Assembly (NCBI GenBank): GCA_027622975.1
Contig: JAQBVN010000009.1
Coordinates: forward strand, 22,701-86,700
Direction of reading: 5' to 3'
Length of the DNA stretch: 64,000 nt
Source of the DNA: Bacteroidota bacterium
GTDB lineage: Bacteria > Bacteroidota > Bacteroidia > Flavobacteriales_D > Sanyastnellaceae
The translations under genes and the position numbers were made by a program. Positions within the stretch are counted from its first letter, which is position 1; the number at the start of each line of letters is the position of its first letter. The notes beneath the pieces are model-generated. The model saw nothing but the letters and a program-made list of their open reading frames with translations. It did not search any database and was not told the DNA's origin. Below, piece after piece: positions 33,627-42,329 of this stretch.

Positions 33627-36221
33627 ATGCAAGACAAACTCCGCCTCAGCCACCTGTCTCAATGCCTTTGGTTATTGTGCTTTGTTGTGGCCACGGGGAA
33701 GGGTCATGCCCAGTGGAACTTGGTCCAAAACGCCACCCAACAAAGCCCCACTTGCATCCGACTCACCAATGCCAACCCTACGCAACGCGGGGCGGCGTGG
33801 CACGATTGTCCCATCCATTTGGGTGCGCCATTTGACTTGGAATTCACTGTCAACTTGGGCAACAACAATGGAGGGGCCGATGGCATGTGCTTCGTGTTGC
33901 AACAAGCTGGAAATGTGGGGAACAACCTGATCGGAGACAGTGGTGGCTCGATCGGATACAATGGAGGGCCTTTCAACCCCTCAGTCGCTGTGGAAATCGA
34001 CACTTGGCAAAATGGGGATGTCGGAGACCCCGCCTACGACCACATCGCCATTCAAAGCAACGGCCAGAACAATCACAACTTGAGCGCCCCCGTACAAGCT
34101 CATCCCAACAACGCGAACGTTGAAACAGGGCTCTCCTACCCGTTTCGAGTCACATGGGACCCCGCATCGACCACCCTCCAAGTGTATTTCGACGGAATCC
34201 TTCGAAAGACACTCAACATCAATTTGATCAACGGCATCTTTGGGGGCGACCCGCTGGTGTACTGGGGGTTTACGGGAACCACTGGGGGGGCCACCAACAT
34301 CCATACATTTTGTTTTGTTGACGCGTACTATTCGTCATACATCAACATGGTTCAGGCCTCTCCCGAGGGGCCGTGGCAGGTGTGCGGAGACAACGAGCTT
34401 GAACTGACTGCTGAACCGATTTCTCCCGTTGTCACGGCCGAATGGGTGTCCACCGGAACAACATTGTTAACCACAGCTGGTCAGGGTGTGTACGCTCTCT
34501 ACGGAGAGGACAACCAAGGGTGTCCCACCCACAACGACATTGTAGTCGGAGAGGCCCCTGGTCCGGACTTGGCCCTCCTGGTGGACGAAGACATCATCGT
34601 TTGCGGAGAAACCCCCATTCAACTTTCAGCATCGGTCAATCCCAATGCGCAAATTCAATGGAATGGAAACAACGGCTCAACCTTGGTGGCCAACACAACC
34701 GGACAATACAATGTGGTTGCCCAATTGAATGGATGCGTGGAAACGGCCGTCGTCGATGTGCTCTTCCAGCCCATCCCCGACTTGATATTCGAAATCAATG
34801 GAGAGGTTGTGGTCGATGAAGCTGAGGTGTGTTTTGGGGAGTCCCTGACGATGGAGGTGTTGGCCACAGAGGGAGCCGCTGCTGCGTGGAACAACAGCAA
34901 CTCCAACTTGTTGACCATCAATTCTTCTGGTGACTATTGGGCTGAGGCCTCCATCAATGGTTGTTCTGCCGACCCAGACTTCATCCACGTCAACTTACTT
35001 CCCCTTCCCTCCGTCGATTTGGTGGCTACCCCTCCCACGTTGTGTTGGGGGACAACAGGTCAAATCTCAGCCACGCCCGCTCAAGGAACCTACATCCAGT
35101 CTTGGAGCCTGCCCTTTGGGACATCCACCCTGAACGCCGCAGGCCCGGGTCTCTACCAAGCCCAACTTGTGTCAGACAATGGTTGTGAAGATTCTGAATC
35201 GTTGGTGGTCAACATGTTCCCGCCCATTGCCACAGGGCTCGTAGACCCAGACCCCTTGTGTGACGCCTCTGTCGCCACCCTTCAAATCACCCAGCCCATG
35301 GATAACATTTCTTGGAATGTTGGAGGAAGCAGTCCGTCTTTGCAAGTGGTCAACTCCATGGGAGAAGGCCCGTTTGTGGCGACCGTCACTTTGGGGTATT
35401 GCACCGAAACAGACACCGCCCATGTCACGTGGTGGCCCACCCCCAACATTGGAAATTTGCCAGATTCAGTGGAACGGTGTGTCCTTGCGGCTCCCTACAC
35501 CATTGATTGGGTCCCCCAAAACGTTCCCGCTGTGGGGACGTGGTTGTGGACGGTGAATGGCGCTCCCGCCAATGCTGGTGCATTCCTGTCCCAAGAAGGA
35601 AACTACCAACTCATCGTCCGAGACAACGCCACTGGTTGCAGTGACAGTCACATGATGCATGTGGAAGTCCTCCCCAACCTGAATCTGGTGGCCTCTGTCG
35701 CCGACCCCCTGATCTGCATCGGCGATTCGACGGAAGTGCGGGTGGAATTGGTTCCCGTCCTGGATACGGACCCCTATGAAATCCCCTTTGACCTTTACTG
35801 GTCTACGGAGGGTGCGAGCGGGTGGTCATCTCAGGTCGTAGGCGGCACACACCTCATTACCGCCGTCAACGCTTGTGGTGGTGTGGTGGCTGGGGTCGAA
35901 GTCGAGGAAGAGTATTGCGGCTGCGATGTGTGGGTTCCCAACGCATTCACACCAGATAACGACGGCTTGAATGAGGGCTTACGAATCGTAACCAATTGCG
36001 ATCCTGTGGAGTTCTCGTTCACACTGTACAACCGGTGGGGTGAGATTCTATGGGAGACCTCAGACCCTGAGACTCCATGGGCGGGTGGCGCAAGTTACCG
36101 TGGCGAAGGATTGCACTATGTTCCCGATGGCGTCTACCCATTCCTGTGCCGTTGGACTTATTCCGATGATGGCATCTTGCATCGGGAACAACGCGTGGGG
36201 AGCATCGCTGTCATTCGTTGA
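33627..36221 (+). CDS. Large secreted lectin-like protein with gliding-type (type B) T9SS C-terminus
   Basis: 864 residues. A signal peptide (LSQCLWLLCFVVATGKGHAQ) is followed by an L-type lectin-like domain (about 22-230: AAWHDCPIHLGAPFDLEFTVN, GADGMCFVLQQ, VAVEIDTWQNGD, DHIAIQSNG, FRVTWDPASTTLQVYFDG). Several Ig/PKD-like repeats with paired cysteines follow. The end is the CHU_C/gliding-motility type: VWVPNAFTPDNDGLNE, FTLYNRWGEILWET, DGVYPFLCRWTYSD. It probably binds glycans at the cell surface. The start at 33627 was chosen for the signal peptide; the frame is open into the upstream gene. Confidence 0.85.
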   Translation: MQDKLRLSHLSQCLWLLCFVVATGKGHAQWNLVQNATQQSPTCIRLTNANPTQRGAAWHDCPIHLGAPFDLEFTVNLGNNNGGADGMCFVLQQAGNVGNNLIGDSGGSIGYNGGPFNPSVAVEIDTWQNGDVGDPAYDHIAIQSNGQNNHNLSAPVQAHPNNANVETGLSYPFRVTWDPASTTLQVYFDGILRKTLNINLINGIFGGDPLVYWGFTGTTGGATNIHTFCFVDAYYSSYINMVQASPEGPWQVCGDNELELTAEPISPVVTAEWVSTGTTLLTTAGQGVYALYGEDNQGCPTHNDIVVGEAPGPDLALLVDEDIIVCGETPIQLSASVNPNAQIQWNGNNGSTLVANTTGQYNVVAQLNGCVETAVVDVLFQPIPDLIFEINGEVVVDEAEVCFGESLTMEVLATEGAAAAWNNSNSNLLTINSSGDYWAEASINGCSADPDFIHVNLLPLPSVDLVATPPTLCWGTTGQISATPAQGTYIQSWSLPFGTSTLNAAGPGLYQAQLVSDNGCEDSESLVVNMFPPIATGLVDPDPLCDASVATLQITQPMDNISWNVGGSSPSLQVVNSMGEGPFVATVTLGYCTETDTAHVTWWPTPNIGNLPDSVERCVLAAPYTIDWVPQNVPAVGTWLWTVNGAPANAGAFLSQEGNYQLIVRDNATGCSDSHMMHVEVLPNLNLVASVADPLICIGDSTEVRVELVPVLDTDPYEIPFDLYWSTEGASGWSSQVVGGTHLITAVNACGGVVAGVEVEEEYCGCDVWVPNAFTPDNDGLNEGLRIVTNCDPVEFSFTLYNRWGEILWETSDPETPWAGGASYRGEGLHYVPDGVYPFLCRWTYSDDGILHREQRVGSIAVIR

Positions 36222-36236
36222 TTGCCTCGCCGTGGG

Positions 36237-37727
36237 CTAAGGAATGAACACGATGCGAAAGCAGGTGCCTTGACCAGGTTCGCTTCTCGCCACGTAGATG
36301 CTCCCGCGATGCATCTCTTCCACAATGCGTTTGGCCAATGACAGTCCCAATCCCCAGCCCCTTGATTTTGTCGTAAAACCCGGTTCAAACACCTTGCGCT
36401 GCAGCGCCTTGGACATGCCTTTGCCCGTGTCTTCGACCTCCACATGAACCTCGTCTCCTGACCACATCGCGCGCACAGTCAGGGTTCCTTGCCCATCCAT
36501 GGCGTCCACAGCGTTGCGCAACAGGTTTTCCAGCACCCAGCTTAACAAGGGGCGACTGACCTTGATTTGACCCTGCGGTTCGCCCAACTCAAACACCAAA
36601 TCCACGTGCTTGCCAATGCGGGGACGCATGTATTCGACCGTCTCCTGCACAACCGCAAGAGGGTCTTGCATTGTCAAATCTGGCTTTGATCCGATCTTGG
36701 AAAAACGCTCTGCAACGGTCTGAAGGCGAAACAGATCCTTGTCCATTTCAGCCAAGGCTTCCGGGTCGACCCCCCGAGAGGCCAACAGGCCCGACCACGC
36801 CATCAAAGAGCTGAGCGGCGTGCCCAATTGGTGGGCAGTTTCTTTGGCCATCCCCACCCAAACACGGTCTTGCTCCGCCCGTCTCGAAGAACTGAACACG
36901 AGGTACGCTACCAACAGAAATGCCGCAATCAACAGAAGTTGAACTGCTGGGAAAAACCGAAGCTGTGTCAGCACCCAACTCTCCTCATAAAACACCAAAT
37001 GCGCTCCGCCTTGGGGCAACACAATGGGGATGGGGAGGTTGGTTTTGGCCAAGTCGTACAACTTGCGATGCAGGGCCGCTGAGTCGCCCAACAAGGTCAA
37101 ATCAAACCCTTGCGATTTGACAATCTTGGTTCCCGTTGAATCCACCAACAGCACAGGGACGGAGGCGCTGTTGATCACTGTTTCAGAAATGAACGACTCG
37201 ATCAGGTCGGCCATGGCCTTCCTCAATTCTGTCAACCGAAGGCTTTCTGCGTAATATATGGTCTGACCCACCTCTTCAAACCGAATGGGTGGGTTTTTGC
37301 CCATGACGTTGATGCGCAGGCTGTCAAAGTATTCCTGCCTGCTCACATTGGAAGGAGGTGGTGCCACATTGACGTTGTACAACACCTTTCCCTCATCGTT
37401 GTAGATGAGCACGGGGACGGATTTGTTGGAAAACAGAAAATCCGAAATGAAGGTCAAATCCATGCCCGGCGGTGAGGTTTGGATAATCCGGTAAGCATCG
37501 CCCAACCGATCCGCCTTTTTTCGTTCCTCCGAACCCAATTCCTCGAAGAGTTTTTGGGTGTAAGTGACGAGCTCTGCGCGCTGCTTTACGGCTTCTGCCC
37601 ACAATTGGACCTTGCGCTGTTCTTCCGCCCGGATGATTCCCGCCAGATGTTGGGTGTACATCATGGTCACGGCCACAATCGCCGCGGCTGCAAGGAATAG
37701 GAGTCTTTTGGGAAGCGTTTCCTGCAT
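36237..37727 (-). CDS. Membrane sensor histidine kinase
   Basis: 496 residues. One membrane helix near 8-28, a periplasmic sensor of about 230 residues, a second helix near 260-279, then a histidine kinase core: phospho-acceptor His299 in MAKETAHQLGTPLSSLM, N box ENLLRNAVDAM, G boxes DTGKGMSK and RGWGLGLSLAKRI. No HAMP or receiver domain and no response regulator next to it. Its start overlaps the PorP/SprF-like stop by one base, so kinase and secretion-linked protein are made from one mRNA. Confidence 0.92.
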   Translation of the reverse strand: MQETLPKRLLFLAAAAIVAVTMMYTQHLAGIIRAEEQRKVQLWAEAVKQRAELVTYTQKLFEELGSEERKKADRLGDAYRIIQTSPPGMDLTFISDFLFSNKSVPVLIYNDEGKVLYNVNVAPPPSNVSRQEYFDSLRINVMGKNPPIRFEEVGQTIYYAESLRLTELRKAMADLIESFISETVINSASVPVLLVDSTGTKIVKSQGFDLTLLGDSAALHRKLYDLAKTNLPIPIVLPQGGAHLVFYEESWVLTQLRFFPAVQLLLIAAFLLVAYLVFSSSRRAEQDRVWVGMAKETAHQLGTPLSSLMAWSGLLASRGVDPEALAEMDKDLFRLQTVAERFSKIGSKPDLTMQDPLAVVQETVEYMRPRIGKHVDLVFELGEPQGQIKVSRPLLSWVLENLLRNAVDAMDGQGTLTVRAMWSGDEVHVEVEDTGKGMSKALQRKVFEPGFTTKSRGWGLGLSLAKRIVEEMHRGSIYVARSEPGQGTCFRIVFIP

Positions 37728-38686
37728 CAGTCGTATGCGGCACAGCGGCCTCCTGGCCCAATGTATGGGTCTTTCGAATCACACGCGGTCAACGAAAGCA
37801 CGATCTCATGCGAATTCCTGGACGCCACATGCAGGGGAGACACGCCAAAATCGTAAGCATATCCCAAGGTCATGGCATCCCAAACTTTGAAACTCGCAAC
37901 CGCCACGAGGGCAGAGCTTGTGCGGTACCCCAACCCCATCGACACCTTGTTTTCAAGGGTAAACATCCCTTGGATATCCAGGGAAGCGGGCAGGCCTTGG
38001 GCCAAACGCATTTGAGCCGCCGGGCGAAAACTGAACCTTCGATCAAGGCGGATCACCCTTCCGCCCGTCAGCACCATGTTTCGTCCTGAGGACGTGGTCA
38101 TGGACAGTTCTGTCAAAGTCGTGGCCATCACGTTCAACACGCTGAATGACACGAACGTGGCTGCGTCTTCGTACCAAAGACCAAAATCCAAGCTTGGAAA
38201 GACCACCTGGCTGCCACTGCTTCCAAACAACACCGGATCCTCGGAAGCTGCGTAGACCGGAAAATCCAGGCTTTCAACGTCGAGTTTGTACTGCGTCATG
38301 CCCGCAGCAAAGCCAGCGCTGAGCTTCGCACCTGTCGACAACCTGATCTTGGAAGAATACGCCATGCTGAATCGGGTGTTGGACCAAGGCCCTGTTTCGT
38401 CCGTTTGGACAACCCCCCCCAAGCCGTGTCCCACCGCAGTGCCCTCAGAGAGCCTGCCCGACAGAGAGGCAAAACTGCTGGTTGGTGCCCCTTCAAAGCC
38501 TGCCCATTGACTCCGCACACCGAGCCGCAAATCCAAACATGGGTTGTTTCCGACACCCGCCGGATTGTCCAAAAATCCAGACATCAGAAAATGAGATCTG
38601 ACCCCATAAAACTGAGACCACCCCACCGCCACAACAGACCACAACATCGCGGTCACCCATGCTTGAAATAGAATTGGATGTTTCAT
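37727..38686 (-). CDS. PorP/SprF-family type IX secretion membrane protein
   Basis: 319 residues from the ATG at 38686: signal peptide (FQAWVTAMLWSVVAVGWSQ), then the family opening FLMSGFLDNPAGVGNNPCLDLRLGVRSQWAGFEGAPTSS and repeated beta-strands of an outer-membrane barrel. Family members lie beside secreted proteins with type B sorting domains and help to place them on the surface. It overlaps both neighbours (ATGA upstream, TGATG downstream). Confidence 0.9.
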   Translation of the reverse strand: MKHPILFQAWVTAMLWSVVAVGWSQFYGVRSHFLMSGFLDNPAGVGNNPCLDLRLGVRSQWAGFEGAPTSSFASLSGRLSEGTAVGHGLGGVVQTDETGPWSNTRFSMAYSSKIRLSTGAKLSAGFAAGMTQYKLDVESLDFPVYAASEDPVLFGSSGSQVVFPSLDFGLWYEDAATFVSFSVLNVMATTLTELSMTTSSGRNMVLTGGRVIRLDRRFSFRPAAQMRLAQGLPASLDIQGMFTLENKVSMGLGYRTSSALVAVASFKVWDAMTLGYAYDFGVSPLHVASRNSHEIVLSLTACDSKDPYIGPGGRCAAYD

Positions 38687-39666
38687 CGGATGATGGCGAC
38701 ATAGCCCGTGATTGGGGCAAGGTTGGCGTTGGGTTCGTTGAGGTGGATCACGTAATAATAAGTCCCTGCAGGAGCAGGTTTGCCTCGGTGCGTTCCATTC
38801 CAGGGGTTGGGATAAGAAACGGACCGAAACACGGGTTGCCCCCACCGATCAAAAACTTCCAAGACAGAATATTCAAATTGCGAAAGTCCTGCAATCTCCC
38901 ATGTGTCGTTGAATGAATCGTTGTTGGGAGAAAATGCGTTGGGGACCTCCACCGGCGCACCCACGGCCACCAACACCGCATCGGAGTAAGCACACCCCTC
39001 CACATAGGCCGTCACCTGAAAGGTGGTGGTCTCGTAGGGGGAGAGCTCCGCAAGCTGGTTGTCAACCATCACCGCAAGCTCCGAGGGCACCCAATCATAT
39101 CCAAGCTGGGGGTCCGAGCCCAACACCGTCACATTGGCTGTCTCCCCATAATCAATGTTGCTCGCGCAGCAGGCATCGATGCTCATGCTTCTTCCCTCCA
39201 AGGCAACTTGAACACTGCAGCCAGGGGTGTTGGAACCCAGAAGCAACACGTAGTCTGTGTTGTAATACAACGGGTCTGTGACCAACACTGTGTCTGCATT
39301 GGCCACCAGGAGAGGCGAAACTGGCACATATTCGAGCGCATTGCACACGTCAAACGGGTTGGGCAAAAAAACCATGGCTTGGTATGACCCACCACAAGAT
39401 GGCGCTGAAAACACGACCTCCACTCCCTCCCCGTCGTTGGGCAGAAAGGTCGTGTGGAACACGACGACTTGAACATGGTTTGCCTCAAAGACCCCTTGAA
39501 GACCCACCGCGTTTGGGAGATCCAGGGTCGAAGACATTGTCAAGGTCGAGTCCACTTGTCCGCATAAATTCACCCTTGCGTCGCATGCAGCGCTTTGGCC
39601 CCACGCGGAAATAGGGGCTAAGCACAGGACAAGACATGCGAAAGAAACGTGTTGAAGAGCAGTCAT
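38683..39666 (-). CDS. Secreted protein with gliding-motility-type (type B) C-terminal domain
   Basis: 327 residues: signal peptide (HVSFACLVLCLAPISAWGQS), a Cys-rich beta-type middle (VNLCGQVDSTL, FSAPSCGGSYQAMVFL, SIDACCASNIDYG), and the C-terminal sorting domain (EVPNAFSPNNDSFNDTWEI, LEVFDRWGQPVFRS, PAGTYYYVIHL, ITGYVAIIR). It is the probable partner of the PorP/SprF-like protein encoded directly downstream. The start at 39666 lies four bases after a TACCTTCG box; the longer frame to 39750 was rejected. Confidence 0.87.
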   Translation of the reverse strand: MTALQHVSFACLVLCLAPISAWGQSAACDARVNLCGQVDSTLTMSSTLDLPNAVGLQGVFEANHVQVVVFHTTFLPNDGEGVEVVFSAPSCGGSYQAMVFLPNPFDVCNALEYVPVSPLLVANADTVLVTDPLYYNTDYVLLLGSNTPGCSVQVALEGRSMSIDACCASNIDYGETANVTVLGSDPQLGYDWVPSELAVMVDNQLAELSPYETTTFQVTAYVEGCAYSDAVLVAVGAPVEVPNAFSPNNDSFNDTWEIAGLSQFEYSVLEVFDRWGQPVFRSVSYPNPWNGTHRGKPAPAGTYYYVIHLNEPNANLAPITGYVAIIR

Positions 39667-39670
39667 GTGT

Positions 39671-39678
39671 CGAAGGTA
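39671..39678 (-). promoter_or_regulatory. Promoter -7 box (TACCTTCG) of the cargo-PorP-kinase operon
   Basis: One change from TAnnTTTG on the minus strand, four bases before the ATG at 39666. The same TACCTTCG octamer occurs before the genes starting at 40259 and 45584. Confidence 0.5.
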
Positions 39679-39773
39679 GTTTGGCATTGAACGCACAACA
39701 TTCATCGATTGACATGTCTTCAACAACGAATCGGTGACATCCACCAGCACGACTTGGCTCCCAAGAACCCCAT

Positions 39774-40259
39774 TCAGTCCTCGAAAGCCACGAGCAAGGC
39801 GCCCTTTTCTACGGCCTGCCCCTCATCCACAGGAACTTCTGAGACCTTGCCTTGAGACAGGGCCTTGATCATGTTTTCCATTTTCATCGCCTCCAACACA
39901 AGCAAGGGCATGCCCTCCTCGACCTCATCTCCTGGCCTGACCAAAACCTGAAGGACCTTGCCAGGCATGGGGGCGTGAACATCTGCATTGGTCGTTGCGC
40001 TGTCCATGGACATTCCCATTTTCTCGAGCAATTTTGCCCGGGCGTCTAGGACCTTCACCAGGCGCCGAACACCATTGATGCGCATCACCATGGACCCGTC
40101 GCTGTGAGGGCCTTGGACACACTCCACGCGGTAACGAATTCCATCGCGAAGAACAGACCATGTCTTGGGTCCTAGCGCAGTCCACTGGGCATCCATGATC
40201 GACGCCCCGTGTTCATCGCGCTCCACACGCACATTGTCCCATTGGATTTCACGAGCCAT
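39774..40259 (-). CDS. Biotin carboxyl carrier (biotin/lipoyl attachment) protein
   Basis: 161 residues. The C-terminal 75 residues are a biotinyl domain with VHAPMPGKVLQVLVRPGDEVEEG and the biotin site LEAMKMEN. The N-terminal half (GIRYRVECVQGP, RINGVRRLVKV) resembles the linker found in acyl-CoA carboxylase alpha chains. No carboxylase or carboxyltransferase gene is in the window, so it must serve subunits encoded elsewhere. Start at 40259 from a TACCTTCG box four bases upstream. Confidence 0.88.
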   Translation of the reverse strand: MAREIQWDNVRVERDEHGASIMDAQWTALGPKTWSVLRDGIRYRVECVQGPHSDGSMVMRINGVRRLVKVLDARAKLLEKMGMSMDSATTNADVHAPMPGKVLQVLVRPGDEVEEGMPLLVLEAMKMENMIKALSQGKVSEVPVDEGQAVEKGALLVAFED

Positions 40260-40263
40260 GCTA

Positions 40264-40271
40264 CGAAGGTA
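40264..40271 (-). promoter_or_regulatory. Promoter -7 box (TACCTTCG) of the biotin carrier gene
   Basis: One change from TAnnTTTG, four bases before the start at 40259. A related ACCTTTG lies 4 bases before the hemW start on the other strand at 40286-40292. Confidence 0.45.
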
Positions 40272-40296
40272 GTGTGGAGAGGACGACCTTTGAACC

Positions 40297-41466
40297 ATGG
40301 CCGGCTTGTACATCCACGTCCCCTTTTGCAGGCAAGCATGCCATTATTGCGATTTCCATTTCTCCACGCGCCTCGACACCATGGAAGCTTTGGTGGAGGC
40401 CATTGTGACAGAAGCCTCCATGAGGCTGCACATGGACCGTTCGTGGAACGACATCTCATTCAACACCTTGTACCTCGGTGGGGGCACCCCTTCTCTCCTT
40501 CCCTCAAACCTTTTGAAACGCATGGTCCTGGAGGTCACCCAGGTCATGGGCATCCACCATGATGCGCTGGATGAATTCACCTTGGAAGCCAATCCCGAGG
40601 ACATGAGTGAGGACAAAATCAAGGCGTGGATCGACCTCGGGGTGAGGCGGTTGAGTGTTGGGGTCCAAACCTTTGATGACCCCACATTGCGATGGATGAA
40701 TCGCGCTCACACGGGCCAACAAGCCGTGGATGCGTTGGTTCGCGCCCAACGTTGTGGCGTGGAATCCATGAGTATGGATTTGATTTACGGAGTGCCCACA
40801 TCAAGAAACTGGGAATTCGATGTGCGAACGGCACTCGGTTTGCCCCTCCAGCACCTGAGTGCCTATGCCTTGATGGTGGAGCCCAACACGGTGTTGGGCT
40901 CCCGGGTTGGAAAGGGGGAACAACGAGAGGCACCGGAGTCACATGTGGTTCAGGCCTACGACATGCTCTGCAACCACATGCATTCCGCCGGGTGGGAACA
41001 TTATGAGACCAGCAATTGGGCGGCGCCTTCCACCATGGTGGACCGCCCTTTTCATCGCGCCCTCCACAACAGTTCCTACTGGTCCGGCAAGCCGTACCTG
41101 GCCTTGGGTCCCGGCGCCCATGGGTTCCATCACACAACGCGCTACGCCAATGTGGCCAACAACCCGAGGTACATCCGAGCCATCCAACAGGGTGTGCTGG
41201 CGCAAACGGTGGAGCATCTCTCCCATGTCGATCGATACAACGAGGCGTTGATGACGGGGTTGCGAACCGCAGATGGAATTTCGCCCCAATCTCTCGCTCA
41301 GGCCTGGGGTATGCGACCCGATGTGCAAGAGGCTGAGGTGTGGTCGCGGCTCGTTCGCGAGGGACGGCTCACAGCACTCTCTGGGGGCCGATACCGCATT
41401 CCTGAGGTACACTGGATCACTGGGGACCAGGTGGCTGCGTCCCTGTTTTGTGTTTCCGAGACCTAA
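40297..41466 (+). CDS. hemW: Radical SAM protein HemW (coproporphyrinogen III oxidase-like)
   Basis: 389 residues. The radical SAM cluster motif is IHVPFCRQACHYCDF (Cys11, Cys15, Cys18), followed by LYLGGGTPSLL and RRLSVGVQTFDD. The C-terminal HemW part has the HNSSYW and GPGAHGF segments. HemW proteins are heme chaperones rather than oxygen-independent coproporphyrinogen oxidases in the cases studied; the sequence alone cannot separate every member. The end overlaps the convergent EamA gene by 50 bases. Confidence 0.9.
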   Translation: MAGLYIHVPFCRQACHYCDFHFSTRLDTMEALVEAIVTEASMRLHMDRSWNDISFNTLYLGGGTPSLLPSNLLKRMVLEVTQVMGIHHDALDEFTLEANPEDMSEDKIKAWIDLGVRRLSVGVQTFDDPTLRWMNRAHTGQQAVDALVRAQRCGVESMSMDLIYGVPTSRNWEFDVRTALGLPLQHLSAYALMVEPNTVLGSRVGKGEQREAPESHVVQAYDMLCNHMHSAGWEHYETSNWAAPSTMVDRPFHRALHNSSYWSGKPYLALGPGAHGFHHTTRYANVANNPRYIRAIQQGVLAQTVEHLSHVDRYNEALMTGLRTADGISPQSLAQAWGMRPDVQEAEVWSRLVREGRLTALSGGRYRIPEVHWITGDQVAASLFCVSET

Positions 41467-42313
41467 GCCAAGAGTCCACAAACACCGCGCCGATGACCAA
41501 GGCGGCGCCTGCGTAGAATGTTTGGTCAAAACGCTCGTGAAACAGCAAACTCGCTAACACAATGGCATAAATCGGTTCAAGGTTGATGGCCATGGCGGAC
41601 TCAAAAGGTGTCAAATCCTTGAGCACCCGGATGCTCACCATGAAGGCAAACGATGTCGCCACAACCGCCAACAAGAGCAACCACACCCCGTCAACCCATG
41701 ACATCTGGACCAACGAGGCATCCCATTGACCGCGCAAACCCAACCATACGAACATGACCACGCTGGCAGACAGCAGTTCCACGGCGCTCAAATTCACCGG
41801 TTCATGACGCTTGATCAACACCCCGTTGAAGGTGCTGAAGACCGCGGCCAAAAGCGCGCTCGTAAGACCGAGGAGAATGCCGGTGGTTTGGTCTGCCTCG
41901 GCTTGGAAAACCGCGGCGATTCCGACAAAAACGACGGCTGCAATCACCAATTCGCGCAGGGCCAAGCGTCTTCCAAATACCCAAGGTTCCACAAAACCAA
42001 CAAACATGGGTGCTGTCGCCATCATGGTCAACGCAAGTCCTACGGAACTCGCTTTGATGGAGGCAAAAAAGGTGACCCAATGCAAGGCCACCAAACACCC
42101 CACAAGGCCCGCTCGCCACAGATCCCGAGTCTCCCAACGCTGCCACTTGCGACGAAAGGCCAAAAACAACGCGGTGGTCAATCCACCAAGGCTCACGCGC
42201 CAAAAAACGAGGGGCTCCGAAGGCAGGGTGATCAATTTTCCCAAGATCCCCGTGAAGCCAAAAATGACCACAACCCCATGCAAAAGCAGCAGGCTTTTGG
42301 TTCGGGATTGCAT
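41417..42313 (-). CDS. EamA/DMT-family transporter
   Basis: 298 residues with ten predicted membrane helices in two EamA repeats (LLLLHGVVVIFGFTGILGKLI; GVWLLLLAVVATSFAFMVSIRVL, then PFESAMAINLEPIYAIVLASLLFHE). A drug/metabolite exporter of unknown substrate. The ATG at 42313 gives the family N-terminus; a longer frame to 42418 runs into the next gene. It is 16 bases downstream of the large T9SS gene. Confidence 0.9.
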   Translation of the reverse strand: MQSRTKSLLLLHGVVVIFGFTGILGKLITLPSEPLVFWRVSLGGLTTALFLAFRRKWQRWETRDLWRAGLVGCLVALHWVTFFASIKASSVGLALTMMATAPMFVGFVEPWVFGRRLALRELVIAAVVFVGIAAVFQAEADQTTGILLGLTSALLAAVFSTFNGVLIKRHEPVNLSAVELLSASVVMFVWLGLRGQWDASLVQMSWVDGVWLLLLAVVATSFAFMVSIRVLKDLTPFESAMAINLEPIYAIVLASLLFHERFDQTFYAGAALVIGAVFVDSWLRSRKHKTGTQPPGPQ

Positions 42314-42329
42314 GGCCTGGGGTGGACGA

